Source: an uncultured beta proteobacterium
Lineage (GTDB): Bacteria > Pseudomonadota > Gammaproteobacteria > Burkholderiales > Rhodocyclaceae
Assembly: GCA_903916205.1 (NCBI GenBank)
Contig: CAIWVX010000004.1
Coordinates: forward strand, 1-7,310
DNA: 7,310 nt
Direction of reading: 5' to 3'
Shown here: in pieces, positions 1 through 5,089 of the stretch
Position numbering within the stretch: position 1 is the first letter of the stretch
Layout: each line of letters begins with the position of its first letter
Position numbers and translations under genes: made by a program
The notes under the pieces: model-generated
What the model saw: only the letters and a program-made list of their open reading frames with translations
Database searches by the model: none
What the model was told of the DNA's origin: nothing

Positions 1-986
1 ACTGAGCGGTGTCCCTTGAGTTGTGTCAGGCCGCGATCTTTGGCGGCCTTAATGAATACCTCGTCGAGTTTTTCATCCTTGAGGGTGAAGGGAATGTTCA
101 TTAGCGAACGATTTTCGCGAGCCACCGGCGAATTGAAAAAGCGGGAGGTATCGAGAGCGTCGTAAAGCAACTGGGCTTTGGTGCGGTTGGTTTTCTCCAT
201 ATGGGCCAATCCCCCTTGGGCCTTGAGCCGCTTGAACACGAGACCCGCCATGTAGATGGCGTAAGTTGGCGGGGTGTTGTACATCGAGTCGTTTTCGGCC
301 TGGAGTGCGTATTCAAACATCGTCGGCGTGCCTTTGATCGTTTGACCGATCAGGTCGTCACGGACGATGACAATGGTTAAGCCCGCCGGGCCTACATTTT
401 TCTGTGCGCCGAAATAAATCAGTCCGAATTTAGAGACATCAATCGGGCGCGACAGAATGTTCGAGGACATGTCGGCGACCAGCGGTACTTTGCCGGTTTC
501 AGGCGTCCAGAAAATTTCCACGCCACCGATGGTTTCGTTCGGGGTGTAATGCACATAGGCGGCTTCGGGGTCGAGTTTCCAAGCCTCCTGAGTCGGTGCG
601 TAGGTGAAGTTTTTATCTTCGGAGCTGGCGACGATATTGACCGCGCCGTATTTCTTGGCTTCCTTGATGGCCTTCTTCGACCATTCGCCGGTATTCAGGT
701 AATCGGCAGAGGCTTTGCCGCGCAGTAAATTCATCGGAATCATGGCGAACTGGGTTGAGGCACCTCCTTGTAGAAACAGCACCTTATAGTTAGCCGGAAT
801 AGCCATCAATTCACGCAGATCGGCTTCAGCTTCAGCCTGAATGCTCATGTACTCCTTGCCGCGATGCGACATTTCCATGACCGACATGCCACAGCCACGC
901 CAATTGACGAGCTCGTCACGAGCCTGCTCGAGAACCTCCAAAGGGAGTGCGGCGGGGCCGGCGCTAAAATTGAAAATACGTTCCAT
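1..986 (-). CDS. serC: Phosphoserine aminotransferase SerC, C-terminus cut by window edge
   Basis: This pyridoxal phosphate enzyme transaminates 3-phosphohydroxypyruvate with glutamate to give phosphoserine in serine synthesis. The same enzyme acts on 3-hydroxy-4-phosphohydroxythreonine in pyridoxal phosphate synthesis. It is cytosolic and normally a homodimer. The reverse strand gives 328 uninterrupted codons. The N-terminus MERIFNFSAGPAALP is the family signature. SHRGKEY (about 40-46), LQGGAS (72-77), the cofactor-contacting ADMSSNILSR (171-180) and YFGAQKNVGPAG with the Schiff-base lysine at K196 all follow in order. The sequence breaks off at the phosphate-binding GHRS (325-328). SerC is usually about 360 residues, so about 30 residues lie outside the window. 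The ATG at 986-984 is supported by AAAGGA at 1001-996, nine bases upstream. The gene is divergent from the lysine-rich mini-gene. The family call is very secure. Confidence 0.98.
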   Translation of the reverse strand, partial: MERIFNFSAGPAALPLEVLEQARDELVNWRGCGMSVMEMSHRGKEYMSIQAEAEADLRELMAIPANYKVLFLQGGASTQFAMIPMNLLRGKASADYLNTGEWSKKAIKEAKKYGAVNIVASSEDKNFTYAPTQEAWKLDPEAAYVHYTPNETIGGVEIFWTPETGKVPLVADMSSNILSRPIDVSKFGLIYFGAQKNVGPAGLTIVIVRDDLIGQTIKGTPTMFEYALQAENDSMYNTPPTYAIYMAGLVFKRLKAQGGLAHMEKTNRTKAQLLYDALDTSRFFNSPVARENRSLMNIPFTLKDEKLDEVFIKAAKDRGLTQLKGHRS

Positions 987-1054
987 AGAGATGAGTCCTT
1001 TGAGCGAATGGGCTTACGAGAAAGTTGATGTGATGGTCGGCGCGGCGTCGGTTG

Positions 1055-1083
1055 ATTTTAACGTGCCGTACTGGTCAGCAAAA
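1055..1083 (-). promoter_or_regulatory. Candidate sigma70 promoter for serC
   Basis: On the minus strand a TAAAAT -10 element (1060-1055) lies 17 bases downstream of a weak -35, TTTTGC (1083-1078). This would start transcription near 1048, about 60 bases before the serC ATG. The -10 and the spacing are good but the -35 is poor. A second TAAAAT lies nearby at about 1088-1094, so the exact start is uncertain. Confidence 0.3.
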
Positions 1084-1163
1084 CGCGCATTTTAGCGAAA
1101 TTAACGGCCTTCGTGGGACGTGAGTGCCGTTGAATCAGATCGTTCTCAATGGCCGTCATCGTC

Positions 1164-1169
1164 TATACT
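1164..1169 (+). promoter_or_regulatory. -10 element (TATACT) of the lysine-rich mini-gene, possibly sigmaS-type
   Basis: TATACT is preceded by C, giving CTATACT, and lies about 40 bases upstream of the ATG at 1210. No TTGACA-like -35 stands at 16-18 bases; TTGAAT at 1130-1135 is much too far away. A good -10 with a preceding C and no -35 fits the known preference of stationary-phase sigmaS polymerase. The sigmaS assignment is inference. Confidence 0.4.
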
Positions 1170-1209
1170 GAATGTTCCTGAATCTGCGGGAAATTACGAG
1201 GAGAAAATC

Positions 1210-1341
1210 ATGGGCAAAGCCAAGGAAAGCAGCAAAGAAGGTAAAAAGGCTCCGGCCAAATCGCCGAAGGAAAAGAAAGCCGCCAAACAAGCTAAGAAGC
1301 ACGCGTCAGACGTTATTCCGATGGTTCCACACAAGTCTTGA
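1210..1341 (+). CDS. Small lysine-rich basic protein, function unknown
   Basis: This encodes a 43-residue protein. The first 30 residues are extremely rich in Lys and Ala, with a PKEKKAAKQAKK stretch (about 19-30). A short hydrophobic tail ends in VIPMVPHKS. There is no signal peptide, membrane helix or cysteine. The composition suggests a nucleic-acid- or ribosome-associated or intrinsically disordered protein, but no function can be assigned. The ATG at 1210 is chosen because GAGGAG lies about six bases upstream. An in-frame GTG at 1120 would add 30 residues of unrelated composition and would start upstream of the likely promoter. The gene stands alone, divergent from serC and convergent with the next gene. 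Similar tiny Lys/Ala-rich proteins occur in other proteobacteria, from memory and not checked. The ribosome binding site, promoter and clean composition argue for a real gene. Confidence 0.7.
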   Translation: MGKAKESSKEGKKAPAKSPKEKKAAKQAKKHASDVIPMVPHKS

Positions 1342-1371
1342 AGCGCTGTGAAAATGCATCAAAGCGGCTTC
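1340..1371. terminator. Hairpin between convergent genes, possible bidirectional 3' end
   Basis: GAAGCGCT (1340-1347) pairs with AGCG plus CTTC (1363-1371, one bulged G) around a 15-base loop. The stem begins in the stop codon of the mini-gene. It lies in the 71-base gap before the end of the convergent 320-codon gene. Neither strand has a T-run after the stem, so this is not a classical intrinsic terminator. It could still protect 3' ends or work with Rho. Confidence 0.3.
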
Positions 1372-1412
1372 CTGAGTCACACCAAACGGGCATGACTACG
1401 CAAGAACGGCCA

Positions 1413-2375
1413 TCAAGCCGGTAGCGGCGCAGGATGTAAAGGTGAGCGCCCCGTGGTGCGATAGGCTTCACACGCGGCAAGATATTCGGCCAAACTTTTG
1501 GGCATCGGGGTGCGTGCTCTGGCGATGTAAAAAACTAGGTCGCGGCCATTGCGAATGAGTTGCAAGCCGTCCGAGACATTTTGTATGGGCGGTGCGCTAC
1601 TCGCAGGTTGTGGCAATGGCGCAAAATTAGCGAGTCGCTCGGAGGCGGTAACCAGTCCCGCCCAGACATCGAAAATATCCGTGTCGGTACGCAAATGCAC
1701 TGTTTTAATCTTGGCCGCTTCGGCAAAATCACGGATCAGGGCGTCAATTTTTTCAAACATGCGAAGACCTGAAAAAGTAGCGATCATCTCCGCCGCAATC
1801 CGGTCAATATCGCGTAAGCTCTGGCCGATTTTGATGTAACGGCTTTCGTAAAAATCTTCAATCGGAATGGAGAAGGCGCGAAACGGTTCGCCCCAAAGCT
1901 CATCAATCCCTTCATCGCCGCAACGGTGGAGTACGGAATGGCCTAATTCCATGGATTCCAGCAGGCATCTCCCGCATTCGCGCATCAACGGATTGTCTGA
2001 TTGAATTTCTATCCCGTCGGCTTGTAACTCGACGAGTTTTCTAAAAATATCGGTCGCTCGATTAAACAGCGCACCGGCCAACATGGCTGATTTAACTCGC
2101 CGTCGGGCCGGGTCTGTTTCGTCCTGAAAGCTTTTTCGTGCTTCGGCCAAACGGGTACCGGGAATATTGAGACCATGTTCGGTGTGATTGAACAGACGCC
2201 GCGTCAATGCCTCGATCAGATGTTTTTTGGCTTCCAGTGAATTGGCCGGAACCGGGTAAGTTTTTATCCAGTAGCCTTCGTAAAATACCCGTTCTTCTCC
2301 GGCAAAAATGCGTCGGGTTCCTTCTTCAGGTAAGGGGTTGTCAAGGTGAGGTTCAGATGAATTCGTTTGAGTCAT
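1413..2375 (-). CDS. Conserved-looking hypothetical protein, 320 aa, helical
   Basis: I do not recognise this protein. It starts at ATG 2375 with AGGG about six bases upstream and ends in TGA, coding for 320 residues. There is no signal peptide and no membrane segment. The N-terminal part (about 21-115) is charged and predicted helical, with a basic stretch ARRRVKSAM at about 90-98. A middle part holds three cysteines (C134, C137, C152) in ECGRC and HRCGDEG, which could bind metal but do not match a standard finger. The region at 174-250 looks like long amphipathic helices. A proline- and alanine-rich linker (about 252-264) joins a short C-terminal helical piece (about 268-308). It is the last of three same-strand unrecognised genes, about 60 bases after the 117-codon gene, and is probably co-transcribed with them. 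Length, codon use and ribosome binding site support a real gene. Confidence 0.82.
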   Translation of the reverse strand: MTQTNSSEPHLDNPLPEEGTRRIFAGEERVFYEGYWIKTYPVPANSLEAKKHLIEALTRRLFNHTEHGLNIPGTRLAEARKSFQDETDPARRRVKSAMLAGALFNRATDIFRKLVELQADGIEIQSDNPLMRECGRCLLESMELGHSVLHRCGDEGIDELWGEPFRAFSIPIEDFYESRYIKIGQSLRDIDRIAAEMIATFSGLRMFEKIDALIRDFAEAAKIKTVHLRTDTDIFDVWAGLVTASERLANFAPLPQPASSAPPIQNVSDGLQLIRNGRDLVFYIARARTPMPKSLAEYLAACEAYRTTGRSPLHPAPLPA

Positions 2376-2435
2376 AGGTCGCCCTAATTAATGATGACGT
2401 AGAAAATGTCTTGACGAATATATTCAGGAATCAGG

Positions 2436-2789
2436 TTAAACAGAACTTGGCATGGTTAAATCTAAATCAGCCATCCCCAACTTGATTATTTTTCCGTTGC
2501 TCAGATAAACCTCGCGATCAATTTCTGAAATATGGGTGCCATCACACCAGATCACTTTTTCCAGCGTCACCTCGGGGACGGTGTAACTTTTGAGATTTCT
2601 CCCCCGACTAAAGCAATCAATAACCGATGCGCTATAAACGGCGGAATCCTCTTTTCCACGCACTGAACTGGCCAACCAGCGCACAATCCCGACCTCGACT
2701 TTGGTGCGCTCTGGGCCGTCTTTTATGCGCAATGCGTTAAGAAAACACTCAATCGTGTAGGCGGTGCGTTCGAGGTCAGGTTTACTCAC
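2436..2789 (-). CDS. Hypothetical protein, 117 aa, GTG start
   Basis: I do not recognise this protein. It has 117 residues and starts with GTG at 2789-2787. A weak purine-rich GAGAG about nine bases upstream is the only ribosome-binding-like signal. The N-terminal half is probably helical (ECFLNALRIKDG, about 14-25, and VEVGIVRWLASSVRG, 31-45). The C-terminal half alternates like beta strands (PEVTLEKVIWCDGTHI at about 72-87, then DREVYLSNGKIIKLGM at 91-106). Cysteines stand at 15, 59 and 82 without a motif. There is no signal peptide or membrane helix, so it is probably cytosolic. It starts 23 bases after the stop of the upstream membrane-protein gene, which suggests co-transcription and a shared role. 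No function is inferred. Confidence 0.75.
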   Translation of the reverse strand: MSKPDLERTAYTIECFLNALRIKDGPERTKVEVGIVRWLASSVRGKEDSAVYSASVIDCFSRGRNLKSYTVPEVTLEKVIWCDGTHISEIDREVYLSNGKIIKLGMADLDLTMPSSV

Positions 2790-2812
2790 GGGATGTCTCT
2801 CAATTCAAGCAT

Positions 2813-3394
2813 TCAATCGGCAGGCGGAAGGGTAGAAGGCGTCAGCCCGGCTAAGACTTCACCTTCAGGCGTTACGGGGAAGGCGGTTCCGGTGGCGGCT
2901 GGCGAAAGCTGACGAACTCTTTCAACAATCATGGCCGTTACCTTATTGAATTCAGCCGCCTTGTTTGCAGCGGCTTTTTGTCCTCTGGCGTTCGTCAGAA
3001 AACGCGCACGCTCAATTTCGAACTCGCTTTTCCCGCCCGTTTTAATGCGTATCACGCCCTCTGATTCAGAAACATTGACTTCCGAGACATTCGCGTAATA
3101 AAAAATATGGTCGCCGCAAATCAGATAACGCGGGCCAAGACTCATTATTCTTACGCCCTGCAAATAAACGATGGCCGGAAAAATTAACGCTAGCAAGCCA
3201 TAGGGGAAAAGCAATCGGACAAGCACCAGCGCAAAAAACGCGACGACTGCGAAGGCGAATTTTCGCTCGCGCGTCAGCAGAATTCGGTCTCCATGCTTGT
3301 ATTTGAATACGGTGAGTGGGGGCAATTCCAGTTCCATAGGTAACATCCATTTTTCAACGACCGGCAGTATCTCCCGCCACTTCGTTGAGGTCAA
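2813..3394 (-). CDS. Predicted inner-membrane protein with possible PH-like domain
   Basis: This is a membrane protein of unknown role, up to 193 residues. Two adjacent hydrophobic segments (about 46-60 and 62-80) form a helical hairpin. They are followed by a soluble part of about 110 residues. The segment from about 88 to 130 (PRYLICGDHIFYYANVSEV, then a strand ending IRIKTGG) resembles bacterial PH-like domains that follow paired membrane helices. A helix (about 137-163) and a proline-rich tail follow. The longest reading starts at TTG 3394, which has no convincing ribosome binding site. ATG codons at residue 17 (3346) and residue 20 (3337) are realistic alternatives, and either keeps both helices. 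It is the first of three unrecognised genes in tandem. The two-helix topology is clear; the PH-like call is inference from pattern only. Confidence 0.75.
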   Translation of the reverse strand: MTSTKWREILPVVEKWMLPMELELPPLTVFKYKHGDRILLTRERKFAFAVVAFFALVLVRLLFPYGLLALIFPAIVYLQGVRIMSLGPRYLICGDHIFYYANVSEVNVSESEGVIRIKTGGKSEFEIERARFLTNARGQKAAANKAAEFNKVTAMIVERVRQLSPAATGTAFPVTPEGEVLAGLTPSTLPPAD

Positions 3395-3430
3395 ACAGTG
3401 CGTGTTTAAGGGAGGTCTACGCTCACATCG

Positions 3431-3466
3431 AAAAAATCAAAGCGGTTCGTATCTCCCGAAACGACC
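3431..3466 (-). terminator. Weak terminator-like hairpin after the DUF1289-like gene
   Basis: On the minus strand GGTCGT (3466-3461) can pair with ACGAACC (3450-3444, one bulged base) across a ten-base loop. A run of six T follows seven bases later (3436-3431). The stem is short and the T-run is displaced. It lies eight bases past the stop at 3474 and before the next gene at 3394, where it could separate the hydratase operon from the downstream trio. Confidence 0.25.
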
Positions 3467-3473
3467 TGAAGCG

Positions 3474-3647
3474 CTACGTTTTATCAAGCCGATTCTCAAA
3501 CTTAGCATCGCTAAGAACTTCAGATTTAGAGCCTTGTTCAATGCCATCGCCGCCAGATAACGGGCGACCGCAGCCTTGGCAAAGACCTGACTCAGGTTCG
3601 GGCTGGCAAACGCCGATACATTGATAGGCGTCTTCACTTTCGTTCAT
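3474..3647 (-). CDS. Small four-cysteine protein, diverged DUF1289-like
   Basis: This small gene encodes 57 residues and ends in TAG. Its ATG overlaps the stop of the upstream DUF1289 gene as ATGA (3647-3644). GAGGA lies about nine bases upstream, inside the preceding gene. The N-terminal half holds QCIGVCQPEPESGLCQGCGR, with cysteines at 10, 14, 23 and 26. This CX3C-X8-CX2C arrangement closely matches the neighbour's CX3C-X7-CX2C and the DUF1289 pattern. The C-terminal half is hydrophilic and lacks the EI..W helix of DUF1289. The likely role is a small metal-binding, probably zinc or iron, cytosolic protein; its partner is unknown. It looks like a tandem duplicate of the neighbour that diverged. 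Translational coupling, a good ribosome binding site and conserved cysteine spacing make this a real gene despite its size. Confidence 0.72.
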   Translation of the reverse strand: MNESEDAYQCIGVCQPEPESGLCQGCGRPLSGGDGIEQGSKSEVLSDAKFENRLDKT

Positions 3648-3835
3648 TGGCTTGATTCCTCGCGTCGGTGTTTGGCACTGTCCAGAATTCTCAATCGCTC
3701 GGCATCGTTTGCCTCGTTCCAGCGCTTGATTTCTGGGACCGTTCTAAAACAGCCTTTACAAAAGCCAGCGTTGTTTAACGCGCAGACGTTGATGCAGGGA
3801 GAAGGAACTTTAGTCTGATTTGCGGAGGTGCTCAT
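3644..3835 (-). CDS. DUF1289 family small cysteine protein
   Basis: This 63-residue protein has the DUF1289 signature: PCINVCALNNAGFCKGCFRT with cysteines at 14, 18, 26 and 29, then EIKRWNEANDAERLRIL (35-51). The family is small, widespread in proteobacteria and of unknown function. The four cysteines suggest metal binding. The ATG at 3835 is the only sensible start; the upstream GAAAG about six bases away is a weak ribosome binding site. The gene starts 32 bases after the hydratase stop, so it is probably read from the same transcript. Its TGA overlaps the ATG of the following DUF1289-like gene. The family call is secure; the cellular role is not known. Confidence 0.9.
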   Translation of the reverse strand: MSTSANQTKVPSPCINVCALNNAGFCKGCFRTVPEIKRWNEANDAERLRILDSAKHRREESSQ

Positions 3836-3867
3836 TCGGTACTTTCGTAAAAATAACAGGGGGCAGT

Positions 3868-4653
3868 TTAGTCATGCCAAATTGGTTTTCGTTTCTCAGA
3901 AAATGCCGTCAGCCCTTCTTTTCCTTCAGGACTAGCGCGCACTCGAGTAAGGCGTTGGGCGGTTTCTTCAAGGGTTAATTCGTCAATCGGCTGTCCGGCA
4001 ACGGTCTGAATCAAGGATTTGCATTCAGCCTGAGCGTTCGGCCCATTTTTTAATAGGCTGTCGATAATTTCGCCGATAGCTTCGTCAAGCTGTTCCTCGC
4101 CGGGAACAACTTCATGCACCAGCCCTATCCGATAGGCCTCGGCAGCCGAGAAACGTTCGGCAGAAAGCATATAGCGGCGGCAATAGCGTGCGCCAATGGC
4201 GGCCACGACAAAGGGGCAAATTACCGCCGGTATGAGACCGAGTTTGACTTCATTAAGCGCAAATAAAGCACCATAGGTGGTCACCGCAATATCACAAGCG
4301 GCGATAATTCCGACACCGCCACCATAGGCCGGGCCTTGAATGCGTGCGATGCTAGGTTTTGAAAGGGCGTTGAGGGTCGTCATCAGGCACACCATGTTGC
4401 GGGCCTCATGAAGGTTCTCCTGCGAGCTGCTGGTCGCGGCCTGTTTCATCTCGTTGAGATCGGCACCGGCACAGAAACTTTTGCCGGCGGATGAAATAAC
4501 AACAACACGAACACTGGGATTGGCCTCAAGTTCGAGCAGACCACTGGTCATTTCAGCAACCAGAAGTTCAGTTAAGGTGTTATGTCGATCCGCTTTGTTC
4601 AGCGTCAGAATACCGACAGAATCATCCACCTCGGTGATAATGGATTGATACAT
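3868..4653 (-). CDS. Enoyl-CoA hydratase/isomerase family protein, LiuC/methylglutaconyl-CoA hydratase-like
   Basis: This is a crotonase-fold enzyme of 261 residues, the usual family size. Such proteins hydrate or isomerise acyl-CoA thioesters in the cytosol as trimers or hexamers. The oxyanion-hole strand FCAGADLNEM (60-69) and the second oxyanion-hole region GPAYGGGVGIIAACDIAV (107-124) are clear. ALNEVKLGLIPAVI (132-145) carries E135, equivalent to the second catalytic glutamate. At the first glutamate site the usual GGGxE reads GGGVG, so G115 replaces it. To my memory, GGGxG followed by LGLIPAVI is typical of LiuC/AtuE-like 3-methylglutaconyl- or carboxygeranoyl-CoA hydratases, but no other leucine or terpenoid catabolism genes are nearby. 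The ATG at 4653 is chosen because GGAGGT lies just upstream (spacing is short, three bases). A GTG at 4740 would start inside the IS end. It heads an operon with two DUF1289-type genes. Confidence 0.9.
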   Translation of the reverse strand: MYQSIITEVDDSVGILTLNKADRHNTLTELLVAEMTSGLLELEANPSVRVVVISSAGKSFCAGADLNEMKQAATSSSQENLHEARNMVCLMTTLNALSKPSIARIQGPAYGGGVGIIAACDIAVTTYGALFALNEVKLGLIPAVICPFVVAAIGARYCRRYMLSAERFSAAEAYRIGLVHEVVPGEEQLDEAIGEIIDSLLKNGPNAQAECKSLIQTVAGQPIDELTLEETAQRLTRVRASPEGKEGLTAFSEKRKPIWHD

Positions 4654-4677
4654 CAAACCTCCAGCGAAAACAATAAC

Positions 4678-4711
4678 GGGATTATCCCATGCTAAAACGG
4701 CTGAAGTACAA
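4678..4711 (-). promoter_or_regulatory. Candidate extended -10 promoter of the hydratase operon, with overlapping palindrome
   Basis: On the minus strand TGG-GATAAT (the hexamer is 4686-4681) is an extended -10 element matching TATAAT at five of six positions. A weak TTGTAC (4711-4706) stands 19 bases upstream as a possible -35, within a few bases of the left IS end. The -10 lies inside a perfect 11-base palindrome, GGGATTATCCC (4678-4688), which could be an operator or coincidence. The transcription start would be near 4674. Confidence 0.4.
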
Positions 4712-4716
4712 TTTGA

Positions 4717-4747
4717 ACCGGCCCCGATTTTTCTGGGCACGAATTTG
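4717..4747 (+). repeat. Left terminal inverted repeat of the IS3-family element
   Basis: Starting ACCGGCCCCGATTTTT, this end aligns with the reverse complement of 5831-5860 at about 24 of 30 positions with one inserted base. The shared blocks are ACCGGC, GATT, TGG and CACG. The outer limit is uncertain by a few bases. Confidence 0.75.
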
Positions 4748-4764
4748 GGGTTAAATCGTGTCTA
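4734..4764 (+). promoter_or_regulatory. Stem-loop inside the left IS end, upstream of orfA
   Basis: TGGGCACGAATTT (4734-4746) folds back on AAATCGTGTCTA (4753-4764): 12 pairs including two G-U, with one bulged A and a six-base loop. It ends five bases before the GGAG ribosome binding site of orfA. In some insertion sequences a terminal hairpin of this kind blocks translation on transcripts that read in from outside the element. That role here is inference. Confidence 0.4.
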
Positions 4765-4780
4765 AAAAAGGAGCTGAGTG

Positions 4781-5089
4781 ATGAGGAAAGAGTTCAAGGT
4801 TGGCGGGGTTGCACCGGGCTTGCTGAAAGGAACGCTTAGCGCGACTGGAGGCGAGCCAGTGGATGCCGTTTCGCGAGAGATCGCGGTGCCGATATACAAG
4901 CTGGAGCAGTGGCGCGATCGGGCGCAGACTGGGATCGACGCGGGGCTTAAAGAGCGCGAGAACGATCCGCTGGAAAAAGTGCTCGACGACGCGAAGCGGC
5001 AAATCGGAGATCTCGTCATGGAAGTTGAGATTTTGCAGAAGGAAAGGCGGGCGAAAGGCCCTTTGGTCGGTCGGAGGTTGTCGCGATGA
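4781..5089 (+). CDS. IS3-family transposase OrfA
   Basis: This is the DNA-binding first protein of an IS3-type element, 102 residues. A helix-turn-helix region (about 25-48, PVDAVSREIAVPIYKLEQWR) should recognise the terminal repeats. A heptad-like leucine segment (about 58-88, through VLDDAKRQIGDLVMEVEIL) fits the leucine zipper used for OrfA oligomerisation. The ATG at 4781 has GGAG seven bases upstream; a GTG one codon earlier is an alternative. The TGA overlaps the orfB ATG as ATGA (5086-5089). I see no A6G-type slippery run near the overlap. OrfB is therefore more likely made by re-initiation than by the -1 frameshifting common in IS3 elements, although the frames are in the -1 relation. 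It looks full-length. Confidence 0.85.
   Translation: MRKEFKVGGVAPGLLKGTLSATGGEPVDAVSREIAVPIYKLEQWRDRAQTGIDAGLKERENDPLEKVLDDAKRQIGDLVMEVEILQKERRAKGPLVGRRLSR

Noticed and set aside
841..1095. An 84-codon plus-strand frame over the start of serC
   Set aside because: It lies antisense to the strongly conserved SerC N-terminus and has no ribosome binding site.
2415..2424. GAATATATTC palindrome upstream of the 320-codon gene
   Set aside because: It is a short AT-rich palindrome with no paired promoter elements at proper spacing and is likely chance. TTGACG next to it has no matching -10 downstream.
3437..3637. A 66-codon open frame on the minus strand starting MKTPINVSAFASPN
   Set aside because: It overlaps the 57-codon DUF1289-like gene in another frame. 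That gene has conserved cysteine spacing, an ATGA overlap and a ribosome binding site; this one has none of these.
4654..4740. Longer GTG start for the hydratase adding 29 residues
   Set aside because: The extension is not hydratase-like, starts inside the left IS end and ignores the GGAGGT next to the ATG at 4653.
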